From Prorocentrum cordatum (lineage: Eukaryota; Sar; Dinophyceae; Prorocentrales; Prorocentraceae), in assembly GCA_963575745.1 (NCBI GenBank), contig CAUYUJ010015294.1, forward strand, positions 1 through 64,000: a stretch of DNA of 64,000 nt. Direction: 5' to 3'. Below are positions 28,569 through 40,291 of the stretch, piece by piece. Position numbers and translations under genes: made by a program. Below the pieces are notes generated by a model that was not told the DNA's origin, made no database searches, and was given only the letters and a program-made list of their open reading frames with translations. Each line of letters opens with the position of its first letter. The first letter of the stretch is position 1.

Positions 28569-29440
28569 GGGGACCGCCGGGGGACTCGTAGAGCTTCCTT
28601 GCCATGTACCATCTCCAAAGAATTAGCAGAGTACAAATGGCTGTTCAGCCCGAGCGCTAATAGCAGACCGATTGCAACCGTCTAGACACATTCAAGTAGC
28701 AACCGCTGTCAAGAAAATTCGTACAATAAGAAGATCTTTCCAGATCTAGTTCGAGTAGAAGACCGAGTTCAGACCTCTAGATGCTTCAGACGACCGCGTC
28801 TAATGATTCTGAATCGGTTCATGTGAGCACCAGCTCTGTAGCTTACCTACAGCTCGAGTTAAGTAGAAATACCGACGGCATCTGTCAATAAAATTTGTAA
28901 ATACGATTAGTTTTGCAGACCTAGCTCGAGTAGTAGACCGAGTTCTCTCGATGCAACAGACGAACGCGCCTCATATTTCTGAATCGGTTTCTGTGCGCAC
29001 CAACTCTATAGCTGATCTACAGCGCGAGTTGAGCCAAAAAAACAACAGCATATATTTAGAAAATCGATACAATACGAATAGTTTTGCAGACCTAGCTCGA
29101 ATAGCAGACCGAGTGCAGACCTCTAGCGCCTGGTGATTCTAGATCGGTTTCTGTGAGTGACAGCTCTGCAGCTCTCCTACAGCCCGAGTAGTACAGAAAA
29201 CCGAAAGCATCTGTGAAGATAACTCGAACAATACCAATAGTTTCGCGGATCTACCTCGAGTAGCAGACCGAGTTCAGACCTCTCGATGCAACAGACGACC
29301 GCGCCTGATGATTCTGAATCGGCTTATGTGCCTATCAGCTCTGTAACTCTCCTAGAGCCCGGGTTAGGTACAGAAAACCAACAGCACCTGTCAAGATGAC
29401 TCCAACAATATAACAGCTTTGCGGACCTAGCTCGAGTACC
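28569..29440 (+). repeat. S-element body downstream of LINE-A
   Basis: Begins with the right hairpin arm and GGGACTCGTAGAGCTTCC, the 5' half of the S-element split by LINE-A. It holds about four satellite monomers (for example GACCGAGTTCAGACCTCTAG at 28760) and ends at 29435, where a half-hairpin (ACCTGGTCACCGCC) and a C-element head follow directly. Confidence 0.85.
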
Positions 29441-30195
29441 TGGTCACCGCCAGAACCTCGTAGAGCTTTTTTACGCGTGAGAGAGCTCAGAGTCGAAAGA
29501 GAGAGCTTCTGGAGGCATTTCTCGAAAAAATGAACATTAATTTGTTTCATGTCGAGATGAAGTTGGTTCAGCCAACTGTTTTGATAGTGAATTTGCGCCT
29601 ACATAGCTCATAATAAGACGCAGAGGCCCTCATAGTCGTTGACAGGTGCGAAAAATCTGCTTTCTCAAAATCAATGGTCACATAGCTTTCAAATCTACTG
29701 CACCTAGGGGCCTGAAAATTTTACTGGCAGACGCGCCTTAACCCACTACAGGTGCGAAAAATCTGCTTTCTCGAAATAAATGGTCAAATATCTTTCAATT
29801 TTTTGCAAAACCCACCACAAGTTGCCACATTGTCCGTTCTGGTCGGGTCGACCAACTAGCGCCGGCGGTGAACCGTCAACCTAGTCACCGCCGCGAACCT
29901 CGTAGAGCTTCTCACACTGGTAAGAGTGCTGAGAATCGAAGTAGAGTCATAAAATAAAGATGTTTGCGAAAATCTTGATTTTCGATTTTTTTTCGATGTT
30001 CATATTCGCTCAGTTCCTGGAAGTCCACTCATAAGAAAATGCATCGGGAGAGCTGAGCTGCTGTCAGAGAGGAGTTTATATGCCAATGCGACGCGCAAAA
30101 ATCTGCTTTCTCAAAATAAATGGTTAAATATCTTTCAAATTCTCGCAAAACCAACCAAAAGTCACCAATTTGTCCGCCCCAGCCGGGTGGGCCAA
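29441..30195 (+). repeat. C-element followed by a long-head C-element
   Basis: First copy begins with a half-hairpin (the left arm is lost) and CCTCGTAGAGCTT. Its interior runs to GGGTCGACCAACTAGCG near 29858. The second begins with hairpin 29861-29897, has the long head (AATAAAGATGTTTGCG, TCATATTCGCTCAGTTCC) and ends at GGGTGGGCCAACTGG near 30199. Confidence 0.8.
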
Positions 30196-31360
30196 CTGGG
30201 CGCCGGCGGTAAACCGTCAACCTTCCTTACCGCCGGGAGACTCGTAGAGCTTCCTGACAATATATAATGTCGAACAAAATTGCAGAGAACGAATAGTTTT
30301 TCAGCCCAAGCGATTCCAGACCTCTCGATGCAACAGCGGAACGCCCCCGATGCTTCTGAATTGTCTTCTGTACGAGCTCTGTAGCTCTCCTACAGCCTGA
30401 GTTACGTGCGTAAATCGACAGCACCTCTCAAGATGACTCGAACAGTACGAATAATTCGGCAGACCTAACTCGAGTATCAGACCGAGTTCAGAGCTCTGGA
30501 TTCGACAGGCGAACGCGCCTGATGTCTCCGAATTGATTCCTGTGATTACCAGCCCTGCAGCTCCCCTACTGCCCGAGTTAAGTGCAGCAAAACCGACAGC
30601 ATCTCTCAGGATGACTCGAACAATACGAATAGTTTCGCGAACCTAGTTCGGGCAGCAGACCGAGTTTCGAGCTCTGGATTCGACAGGCGGACGCGCCTGA
30701 TGTCTTCAAATCGATTCCTGTGACTACCAGCACTGTAGCCTCCCTACAACTCGAGTTAAGTACAGAAAACCGACAGCAACTCTCAAGATGACTCGAAGAA
30801 TACGAATAGTTTCGCGATTCTAGATCGGGCAGCAGACCGAGTTCAGAGCTCTGGATTCAACAGACGAACGCGACTGATGATTCTAAATCGGTTTCTGTAA
30901 GTATCAGCTCTGTAGCTGTCATATAGCTCGAGTCAAGTACAGAAAACCGAGAGCACCTGTCAAGATGACTCGAATAATACGAATAGGTTTGCGGACCTAG
31001 CTCGGCTAGGAAACCGAGTTCAGACCTCTGGATGCAACAGGCGAACGCGCCTGATCATTCTGAATCGATAAGGTGTGCTTACCAGCTCTGTAGCTGTCCT
31101 GTATCTCGAGTTAAGTTCAATATACCGAGAGCGCGTATCAAGATGACTCGAAACGACCGATCCCGCCTGCCTGCTTTTTGGCAGTAAAAGGTATCCGATC
31201 GAGCTGAGATCTAGACGGCGAGCGGGAATAAGATCGAATATCACGGGAAAAAATACTAGAGCTCTAACGAATTGTTGAATTTCGAGAACATAATTTTCAA
31301 CCGACCGAAAGTCACCAAAAGGTCCGTCGAGATTTTTCTTGCCAACTAGCTCTCCAGCGC
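30196..31360 (+). repeat. S-element, well-preserved satellite array
   Basis: Hairpin 30199-30235, then GAGACTCGTAGAGCTTCC. Five satellite monomers follow with starts (CCGAGTT) near 30482, 30660, 30837 and 31014, a spacing of 177-178 bp. Then comes the tail (GCAGTAAAAGGTATCCGATC ... TTGCCAACTAGCTCTCCAGC). Monomers within the array differ from each other more than they differ from the same-position monomer in other S-elements. Confidence 0.9.
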
Positions 31361-31867
31361 CCCGGAACTGGGAGCCGGCGGTAAACCGTCAACCAGGTTA
31401 CCGCCGGCAGCCTCTTAGAGCTCTTCAATCGCGCGACGTTCATCGGAACACATGGAAGAAACTTTCTCAAGGTGATCTGAGAACTCGGAAAATTATACGA
31501 TTTTCATGTTTTTTTTCCCAAGTCGGTTCCCTCAAGTGTTTTGATAGTAATAATGCAGCTAGAGACCTGAGAATTCAACTGGCAGGCACAGCATAACCCA
31601 ATACACGTGAGAAAAATACCAGCTCTTAAAACGAACTTTCAAATTTTGCACAAAGATAGAAAAACCGGCCCAAAGTTACCACAGTGTCTCTTTACGTCGG
31701 GTCTGCCAACTAGCTGCACCCTGCGCCCGAATTCCTCTTAGCTCATCTTGAGGAAGAGCTCTCTTAAGCTTCCAGCAGTAACTTGCTAAGGGAAGCTCTA
31801 CGAGTTACTAGCTCCACCCCGCGCCGGAATTCCTCTAGCTCATCGATGACGAAGAGCTCTACGAGGC
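31361..31867 (+). repeat. C-element with embedded mini-hairpin element
   Basis: Hairpin 31369-31405 and CTCTTAGAGCTC start the copy. Near 31768 the ~48-bp mini-element CTCTTAAGCTTCC ... GGAAGCTCTACGAG is inserted and followed by TTA (31810-31812). The C-element tail GAGCTCTACGAGG lies at 31854-31866. Confidence 0.75.
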
Positions 31868-32945
31868 ATGGGCGCCGGCGGTAAACCGTCAACCTTTCTT
31901 ACCGCCGGGGACTCGTAGAGCTTCCTGACAATATATAATGTCGAGAAAAAATTGCAGAGAACGAATAGTGTTTCAGCCAAAGCGATTTCAGACCTCTCGA
32001 TGCAACAGCCGAACGCGCCCGATGCTTCTCGATTGTCTTATGTACGAGCTCTGTTGCTCTCCTGCAGCCCGTGTTACGTGCGTAAATCGACAGCACCTCT
32101 CAAGATGACTCGAACAATTCGAATAGTTTCGCAAACCTAGCTCGAGTATCAGACCGAGTTCAGACCTCTGGATTCGACAGGCGGACGCGTCTGTTGTCTC
32201 CGAATCGATTCCTGTGCTTACCAGCCCTGCAGCCCCCCTACAGCCCGAGTTAAGTGCAGAAAACCGACAGCACCTCTCAGGATGACTCGAACAATACAAA
32301 TAATTTCGCGGACCTAGTTCGGGCAGCAGACCGAGTTCCGAGCTCTGGATTCGACAGGCGGACGCGCCTGATGTCTCGAAATCGATTCCTTTGACTACCA
32401 GCACTGTAGCCCCCCCCTACAGCGCGAGTTAAGTAGAGAAAACCGACGGCACCTCTCAAGATGACTCGAACAATACGAACAGTTTCGCGATTCTAGATCG
32501 GGCAGCAGACCGAGTTCAGAGCTCTGGATTCAACAGACAAACGCGACTGATGATTCTGAATCGGTGTCTGTAAGTATCAGCTCTGTAGCTGTCATATAGC
32601 TCGAGTTAAGTAGAAAACCGAGAGCGCCTGTCAAGATGACTCGAATAATACGAATAGGTTTCCAGACCTAGCTCGGCTAGCAGACCGAGTTCAGACCTCT
32701 GGATGCAACAGACGAACGCGCCTGATCACTGTGAATGGATAAGGTGTGCTTACCAGCTCTGTAGCTGTCCTGTATCTCGAGTTAAGTCCAATATACCGAC
32801 AGCGCGTATCAAGACGACTCGAAACGGCCGATCCCGCCGGGGCGCTTTTTGGCAGTAAAAGGTACCCAATCGAGCTGAGATCAAGATGGCGAGCGGGAAC
32901 AAGATCGAACATCACGGGAAACAATACTAGAGCTCGAACGAATTG
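31868..32945 (+). repeat. S-element interrupted by a composite insertion
   Basis: Hairpin 31868-31904 and GGGACTCGTAGAGCTTCC, then satellite monomers and the start of the tail up to CGAACGAATTG. The tail resumes at 34831 (AATTTCGAGAACAAAATTTT) after the composite insertion. Confidence 0.85.
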
Positions 32946-33359
32946 AGGAATCCCACCAGCCCTTTGGGCGTGAGTGGTTTAGAGAGCTCTCTCTGTTCTC
33001 AACCCCCGAACCCCCTACTTCCCCTTCGGGGAGGGGTTCACCCCTCCCCCTACCCGCTCCCCCTGGGCCTGGAGAGGGCGGGCCGAGTGCAATCAAGGGG
33101 GTCTTTCTCGACTCGTGGGAGGGCCAAAAAAAACGACGACCCTCACGAGGATTCTGGCCCCCATTGGGGGGGGGGGGGCCGTTTGGCGCCTCAGACCGTC
33201 TTGGAAGCAAAAAACATTGATGTTACTAGGGTTGTGGCTCCATTTTGGCCTCCTGAGGGGGCCGCGCTCCTCTTCCTTCATAGCAAAATCATTGATGTTA
33301 CGAAGGTTTTGGGCTCATTTTGTCCTTCTCAGGGGGCAGCGGTCATTTACGCTTTCTGA

Positions 33360-33590
33360 GAAGGTCGCAAGAGGCCCCAAGCTGGCCCCAAGAGGCCCCC
33401 AAGAGGCTCCCAAGAGGCCTCCAAGGGGCCCCAAAGAGGCCCCCAAGAAGCCCCAAGAGGCCCCCAAGAGGCCCCCAAGAGGCCCCCAAGAGGCCCCAAG
33501 ACGCCCCAAGAGGCCCCCAAGAGGCCCCCAAGAGGCCCCCAAGAGGCCCCGAAGAGGCCCCAAGAGCCTCCAAGAGGCCCCACGAGGAGC
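33360..33590 (+). repeat. AGGCCCCCAAG minisatellite, copy 1
   Basis: About twenty copies of a 10-11-bp AGGCCCCCAAG unit with variants. A homologous array lies at 34140-34365. A second array of CCCGAACGACTCACACCA plus a short variable part follows to about 33860. Confidence 0.9.
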
Positions 33591-34139
33591 CCGAACGACT
33601 CACACCAGGACGAGGGGCCCGAACGACTCGCACCACGAAGAGCCCGAACGACTCACACCATAAGGAGGGGCCCGAACGACTCACACCAGGACGAGGCGCC
33701 CGAACGACTCACACCACGAGGAGCCCGAACGACTCACACCACGACGAAGAGCCCGAACGACTCACACCACGAGGAGCCCGAACGAATCACACCAGGAAGA
33801 AGGGCCCGAACGACTCACACCAGGACGAGAATCCCCAAACGACTCAAACCACGAGGAGCGCTTTCTCACCCTCCTCCTCCTCCTTCTCCTCCTCCTCCTC
33901 CTCCTCTTGCTCCTGATAGCCCCATTAAACTTATTCACGCTTCGCGTGTCCCCACCAGCCCATCTCACAGCAGCAACTCTCGCGAAGCATGCCGATTTTA
34001 CTAGGGTTTTGGCCCCATGTTGGCCTCCTGAGGGGGCCGCGCCCCTCTTCCTTCATAGCAAAATCATTGATTTTACGAAAGCTTTGGGCTCATTTTGTCC
34101 ATCTCAGGGGGCAGCGGTCATTTACGCTTCTGAGGAGGT

Positions 34140-34635
34140 CGCAGGAGGCCCCAAGCTGGCCCCAAGAGGCCCCCAGGAGGCTCCCAAGAAGCCTCCAAGG
34201 GGCCCCAAAGAGGCCCCCAAGAGGCCCCAAGAAGCCCCCAAGAGGCCCCCAAGAGGCCCCCAAGAGGCCCCAAGACGCCCCAAGATGCCCCCAAGAGGCC
34301 CCCAAGAAGCCCCGAAGAGGCCCCAAGAGCCTCCAAGAGGCCCCCAAGAGGCCCCACGAGGAGCCCGAACGACTCACACCAGGACGAGGGGCCCGAACGA
34401 CTCGCACCACGAAGAGCCCGAACGACTCACGCCATAAGGAGGGGCCCGAACGACTCACACTAGGACGAGGCGCCCGAACGACTCACACCACGAGGAGCCC
34501 GAACGACTCACACCACGACGAAGAGCCCGAACGACTCACACCACGAGGAGCCCGAACGAATCACACCAGGAAGAAGGGCCCGAACGACTCACACCAGGAC
34601 GAGAATCCCCAAACGACTCAAACCACGAGGAGCGC
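34140..34635 (+). repeat. AGGCCCCCAAG and CCCGAACGACTCACACC minisatellites, copy 2
   Basis: The same pair of arrays in the same order as at 33360-33860, with small differences in copy number, so the pair was duplicated as a unit. Confidence 0.9.
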
Positions 34636-34830
34636 TTTCTCCCCCTCCTCCTCCGCCTCGTCCTTCTCCCGCTCCCCCCACACGGAGGATGCGCAAGGAG
34701 GCGGGGGGAAAGAGGAACAGGGGAGATATGCGGGGCCAAGCGGACACACGCCTGAAAAACACGGCTGTCGGCATGCTTCGCGAGAGTTGCTGCTGTGAGA
34801 TGGGCTGGTGGGGACACGCGAAGCGTAAAG

Positions 34831-34960
34831 AATTTCGAGAACAAAATTTTCAACCGACCAAAAGTCACCAGGAGGATTTTTCTTGCCAACTAGCTCTCCA
34901 GCACCCCGGAATTACTCTTAAGCTTCCAGCAACTGGGAACCGGCGGTAAACCGTCAACCA
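34831..34960 (+). repeat. S-element tail and LINE-B-type target hairpin
   Basis: Remainder of the S-element tail, ending CTCTTAAGCTTCCAGC, then the hairpin left arm ACCGGCGGTAAACC (34939-34952). Its loop is occupied after GTCAACCAAG. Confidence 0.8.
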
Positions 34961-35166
34961 AGTTTTTTGCGGACTTTGCGGTCGACTGCGCAGGCTTTCC
35001 AGCCTAGTCGGAAGCAAGGAGCGGGCGCATCGGGAGCAGGCGGAAGCCTCACCGATCCAAACGATCAGAGGAGAAAGCCAACTCTTATTAGGAGGATGAG
35101 AGGTCAAGCACACACACACGACAAACGAAGGCATGGCGTGAGTGAGCACAATCAATATCACATCAT
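34961..35166 (-). mobile_element. 5'-truncated LINE-B copy (3' UTR only)
   Basis: About 205 bp nearly identical to the LINE-B 3' end at 40097-40303, including the AGGCT-TTCC-AGCCT stem and the GCAAAGTCCGCAAAAAA terminus. It stops before the coding region. This is a typical dead-on-arrival insertion, in the same hairpin-loop position as the full copy. Confidence 0.92.
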
Positions 35167-35463
35167 AACGCTCTTTTGTGGCACAGCCGGGCACCTCGCA
35201 ACGCTCTTTTGTGGCACAGCGCTCCTCGGAACACACGAAGGAAGCTTCTGAAGCGAGAGCAGAAAAACTCGAAAAATCCTTGTTTTCGGTTTTCTTCCAA
35301 AGTCGGTTCCTGCAAGTTTTTTGATAGTAATATTGCAGCTACCGACCTGAGAATTTCACTGGCAGCCGAGGCATAACCCACTACACGTGAGAAAAATCTG
35401 GTTTCTCAAAACGAATTGTCAAATATCTTTCGAATCTTAGCAAAACCTACCCAAAGTCATCAC
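35167..35463 (+). repeat. C-element with a 21-bp direct repeat at its head
   Basis: The 21-bp sequence starting AACGCTCTTTTGTGG occurs at 35167-35187 and 35200-35220, around the remnant hairpin arm and CACCTCGC. The rest is a C-element interior to CAAAGTCATCACTGG. Confidence 0.75.
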
Positions 35464-36540
35464 TGGGCGCCGGCGGTAAACCGTCAACCTTCCATACCGC
35501 CAAGGGACTCGTAGAGCTTCCTGACAATATATAATATCGAAAAAATGCAGAGAACGAATAGTATTTCAGCCCACGGAACGCCCCGGATGCTTCTGAATTG
35601 TCTTCTGTACGAGCTCTGTAGCTCTCCTACAGACCGAGTTACGTGCGTAAATCGACAGCACCTCCCAAGATGACTCGAACAGTACGAATAGTTGGGTTAA
35701 CCTAGCTCGAGTATCAGGCCGAGTTCAGAGCTCTGGATTCGACAGGCGGACGCGCCTGATGTCTCCGAATCGAATCCTGTGATTACCAGCCCTGCTACAG
35801 CCCCAGTTAAGTGCAGAAAACCGACAGCTCTCAGGATGACTCGAACAATACGAATAGTTTCGCGGACCTAGTTCGGGCAGCAGACCCAGTTTCGAGCTCT
35901 CGATTCGACAGGGGAAAGCGCCTGATATCTCCAAAGCGATTCCTGTGACTACCAGGTAGCCTCCCTACAGCCCGAGGTAAGTACAGAAAACCGACAGCAC
36001 CTCTCAAGATGACTAACGCGACTGATGATTCCAAATCGGTTTCTGTGAGCATCAGCTCTGTAGCTGTCGTATAGCTCGAGTTAAGTACAGAAAACCGAAA
36101 GCGCCTGTCAAGATGACTCGAATAATACGAATAGGTTTCCAGACCTAGCTCGGCTAGCAGACCGAGTTCAGACCTCGTAATGCAACAGACGAACGCGCCT
36201 GATCATTGTGAATGGATCAGGTGTGCTTATTACCAGCTCTGTAGCTGTCCTGTATCTCGAGTTAAGTCCAATATACCGACAGCGCGTATCAAGACGACTC
36301 GAAACGGCCGATCCCGCCGGGGCGCTTTTTGGCAGTAAAAGGTACCCGATCGAGCTGAGATCAAGATGGCGATCGAATATCATGGGAAAAAATACTAGAG
36401 CTCAAACGACTTGTTGAATTTCGAGAACAAAATTTTCAACCGACCAAAAGTCATCAAAAGCTCCGTCGAGATTTTTCTTGCCAACTAGCTCTCCAGCGCC
36501 CTGGAATTACTCTTAAGCTTCGAGCAACTTGGTAGCGTCC
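35464..36540 (+). repeat. S-element
   Basis: Hairpin 35464-35500 with imperfect right arm (ATACCGCCAA), then GGGACTCGTAGAGCTTCC, satellite monomers (one deleted between 36015 and 36020) and the tail to TTAAGCTTCGAGC. Confidence 0.85.
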
Positions 36541-37289
36541 AAAACTAGGGACCGGCGGTAAACCGTCAACCAGGTTACCGCCGGGCACCTCGTAGAGCTC
36601 TTTTCTTGCACAGCGCTCCTCGGGACACATAAAAGAAGCTTCTGAAGCGAGAGCCGGAAAACTCGATAAATCACGATTTTTCGGTTTTCATCCAAAACCG
36701 GTTCCCCCAAGTGTTTTGAAATAATACTGCACCTACGGACCTAGGGATTGACTGCAGACGCAGCCTAACCCACTACAGGTGCGAAAAATCTGTTTTCTCA
36801 AAATAAATGGTCAAATATCTTTCAAATCTTCGCAAAACCACCCAAAAGTTATCACTTTGTCCTTTCTGGCCGGGGCGGCCAACTAGCTCCACCCCGCGCC
36901 GGAATTCCTCTGGCTCATCGATGTCGAAGAGCTCTACATCGTAGAGCTCCTTTCACGCAAGAGAGAGCTCAGAGTCGAAAGAGAGAGCTTCTGGAGGCAT
37001 TTCTCGAAAAATTGAACATTGATTTTTTTCATATCGGAATGAAGTTGGTTCCTCAAAGTCTTTCGGTAGTAAAAGTGCGCCTAGAGAGCTCAGATTGAGA
37101 CGCAGAGGCCCTCATAACCTCCTACAGGTGCATAAAATCTGCTTCCTCAAATGAATTGTCAAATATCTTTCAAATCTGAGCAAAACCGACCGTAAGTCAC
37201 CACTTGGTCCTTTCTGGTCGGGTCGACCAACTAGCTCCACCCCGCGCCGGAATTCCTCTAGCTCATCGATAACGGAGAGCTCTACGAGG
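36541..37289 (+). repeat. Two tandem C-elements; the second is complete
   Basis: First copy: hairpin 36547-36583 and CACCTCGTAGAGCTC, with tail GAAGAGCTCTAC at 36927-36938. The second starts at once (CGTAGAGCTCC, 36944) and ends GAGAGCTCTACGAGG at 37275-37289. It is a 346-bp copy that lacks its own upstream hairpin, which makes it a good reference for element length. Confidence 0.85.
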
Positions 37290-37508
37290 TAAAACAGGAA
37301 AACTTTCCTGCAGAGCTCTGGGAAGCTCCCCTGCAGCGCTGCTGAAGCGCTGCCAGAAACGCTCCATGCGCGCCTGCACGCGTGCAGGCACGCGTGGAAG
37401 CTTGCCGGAAGATCTCCCGGACCAGCTGCCGGGCCGGGCGAGGCGCCGCGGGGAACGTGGAGCGACGGAAAGGAGCTCCTGGCGGGCACAACCACCGTCC
37501 GGCTTCTA
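37290..37508. repeat. GC-rich palindromic repeat, copy 1
   Basis: Centre GCCTGCACG/CGTGCAGGC (37372-37389) is a perfect 18-bp palindrome within a longer imperfect hairpin. The stretch from AAGCGCTGCC to CCGTCCGGCTTCTA matches 47592-47760. No protein is recognised. Confidence 0.8.
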
Positions 37509-38585
37509 ACTGGCAACGGCAGTGAACCGTCAACCTGGTCACCGCCGGGAACCTCGTAGAGGTCCTTTCACCCATAGGAGTGCTCAGAATCGAAAGAGAG
37601 AGCTTCTGAAATCATTTCTCGGAGAAATCAAAACTCATGATTTTGATGTCGACATGAAGTTGGTTTCGCCAAGTGTTTTGATAGTGAAAGTGCGCCTGGA
37701 GAGCTCATATCAAGACGCAGAGGCCCTCATAGTCGTCTACTGGTGCGAAAAATCGGGCTTATGAAAATGAATGGTAAATATATATTTCAAATATTCGCAA
37801 AACCACCCAAAAGTTATCACATTGTCCTTTCTGGTCGGGTCGGCGAACTGGCGCCGGCGGTGAACCTTCAACCTGGTCACCGCCGGGGACCTCGTAGAGC
37901 TCTTTGCACGCGTAAGAGTGCTTAGATTTAAACCAGAGAGCTCATTGGAGCATTTCTAGAAAAATGAAGATTTTTCATTTTCGGTTGTCAACTTCATGTC
38001 GGTTCCTCCTAATTTTCCGATAGTAAAACTGGCCCTAGAGAGCTGAGCTGCTCTGGGAACAAATTTCATATTCCAATGCTCGGCGTAAAAATCTGCTTTC
38101 TCAAAATGAATGGTCAAATATCTTTCAAATTTTTGCAAAACCGACCTAAAGTTGCCACATTGTCTCTTTTGGTCGGGTCGACCAACTAGCTGCACCCCGC
38201 GCGGGAATTCCTCTAGCTCATCGATGCCGAAGAGCTCTACGAGGTACTGGCGCCGGCGGTGAACCGTCAACCTAGTCACCGCCGGGAACCTCGTAGAGCT
38301 CCTTACACTGGTCAGAGTGCTCAGAATCGAATTAGAGTCAAAAAAAAAAAAAAGATTTTTCGAAAATCTTCATCTTCTATTTTTTCGATGTTCATATTCG
38401 CTCAGTTCCCGGAAGTCAACTCATAAGAAAATGCATCGAGAGAGCTCTGCTGCTGTCAAAGAGGAGTTAATATGCCAATGCGACGCGCCAAAATCTGCTT
38501 TCTCAAAATAAATGGTGGAATATCTTTGCAATTTTCGCAAAACCGACCAAAAGTCACCAATTTGTCCGCCACGGCCGGTTGGCCC
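37509..38585 (+). repeat. Three C-elements in series
   Basis: Hairpins at 37511-37547, 37850-37886 and 38249-38285, each followed by a CCTCGTAGAGSTC head. The first and second have the CATTTCTCG / GCATTTCTAG-type head. The third has the long head with TCATATTCGCTCAGTTCC. A GAGCTCTACGAGGT tail ends the second at 38231-38244. Confidence 0.85.
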
Positions 38586-39765
38586 AACTGGGCGCCGGCG
38601 GTAAACCGTCAACCTTTCTTACCGCCGGGGGACTCGTAGAGCTTCCTGACCAATCGTTTTTAAGCCCGAGCTGATAGCAGATTGATCTCGGGCGTCTAGT
38701 GATACCCGATTGCTGTGCTGGGAGGAAGTAGCAGAGTACGAATCCGATTTTGGCGTCTGCGTTCATGACAGACTCAACCAAGCGTCTAGATGCTTCACGC
38801 CTCACGATTTCCTTTTGATTTTTCGGCAGCTCGAGTTCAGTGAAGGAATTCACCATTATTTGGACAAAAAATCAATCGAATACGAGTAAGTTGGTAAACC
38901 TTACTCGGATAGCAGACCGAGTTCAGACCTCTCGATGCAACAGACGAACGCTCCTGATGCTTCTGGATCGGTTTCTGTGCGCACCAGCTCTGTAGCTCTC
39001 CTGCAGCCCGAGTTACGTGCAAAAACCGACAGCATCTCTCAAGATGGCTCGAACGATACGATAAGTTTCGCAGACCTGGCAAGTAGCAGACCCAGTTCAG
39101 GCCTCTGGATGCAACGGCCGAACGCGCCTGATCAGTCTGCATCGGTTTCTGTGCGCATCAGCTCTGGAGCTCCCCCAGAGCTCGAGTAAAGTACAGAAAT
39201 CCGACAGTCTCTGTCGAAATCACTCGAGCAATACGAATGATTTTGCAGACCTAGCTCGAGTAGCAGACCAAGTTCAGACCTCTGCATGCGACAGGCGGAC
39301 GCGCCTGATGTCTACGGATCGGTTTCTGTGATTACCAGCCCTGTAGCCCCCCCACAGCCCGAGTTAAGTACAGAAAACCGACAGCACCTCTCAAGATGAT
39401 TCGAACAATACGAATAATTTCGCGGACCTAGCTCGAGCAGCAGACTGAGTTCAGACCTCTGGATGCAACAGGCGAACGCGCCTGATCATTCTGAATCGGT
39501 TTCTGTAAGCATCAGCTCTGTAGCTCTTCTATAGCTCGAGTTATCTTGAGAAAACCGTCACCGCGTGTAAAGACGACCCGAAACGGCCGATCCCGCCGCA
39601 GTGCTTTTTGACAATAAGAGGTGCCCGATCGAGCTGAGATCAAGACGGCGAGCGGGAATAAGATCGAATATCACGGGAAAAAATACTAGAGCTCTAACGA
39701 ATGGTTGAATTTCGAGAACAAAATTTTCAACCGACCAAAAGTCAGCAAAAGGTCCGTCGAGACTG
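38586..39765 (+). repeat. S-element
   Basis: Hairpin 38590-38626, GGGGACTCGTAGAGCTTCC, an unusual first segment (38650-38890), then monomers and the tail to CCGTCGAGA, where a new element begins. Confidence 0.85.
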
Positions 39766-40096
39766 GGAACCGGCGGTAAACCGTCAACCAGGTTACCGCC
39801 GGGGCCCTCGTAGAGCTCTTTTCTCACACGGCGCTCCTCGGCAAGCATGAAGAAAGCGTCTAGAGCAAGACCTGAGGAACTCGAAAAATCACGTTTTTCT
39901 GTTTTTATCGAACGTCGGTTCCTCCAAGTGTTTTGATAGTAATACTGCAGCTATGGACCTGAAAATTTTACTGGCAGACGCACCTTTAACCCAGTACAGG
40001 TGCGAAAAATCTGGTTCCTCAAAATGAATGGTCAAATATCTTTCAAATATTCGCAAAACCACCGAAACTGGGCGCCGGCGGTAAACCGTCAACCTT
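39766..40096 (+). repeat. C-element and LINE-B target hairpin
   Basis: Hairpin 39769-39805 and CCCTCGTAGAGCTC start the C-element. At 40070 a new hairpin left arm appears; its loop receives LINE-B after GTCAACCTTCC. Confidence 0.85.
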
Positions 40097-40291
40097 CCTT
40101 TTGCGGACTTTGCGGTCGACTGTGCAGGCTTTCCAGCCTAGTCGGAAGCAAGGAGCGGGCGCATCGGGAGTAGGCGGAAGCCTCACCGATCCAAACGATC
40201 AGAGGCGAAAGCCAACTCTTATTAGGAGGATGAGAGGTCAAGCACACACACACGACAAACGAGGGCATGGCGTGAGTGAGCACAATCAAAA

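Larger units (their letters stand above)
32946..34830. mobile_element. Composite insertion with 59-bp inverted repeats and two ~770-bp units
   Basis: It interrupts an S-element tail between CGAATTG and AATTTCGAGAAC. The right unit (33937-34826) is bounded by perfect 59-bp inverted repeats (33937-33995 and 34768-34826). Each arm also contains GCTTCGCG and CGCGAAGC. Two related units (from ~33217 and ~33990) each carry a TTACTAGGGTTnTGGC block, GCCTCCTGAGGGGGCCGCGC, an AGGCCCCCAAG array and a CCCGAACGACTCACACCA array. The left end (TCCCACCAGCCC) echoes the right arm (CCCCACCAGCCC), so the left terminal repeat may have decayed. No protein is recognised. The long Pro/Arg-rich frames are repeat products. 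Confidence 0.8.

Noticed and set aside
33115-33916. Pro/Arg- and Glu-Arg-Leu-Thr-rich frames on plus and Gly/Leu-rich frames on minus
   Set aside because: Products of the AGGCCCCCAAG and CCCGAACGACTCACACC minisatellites.
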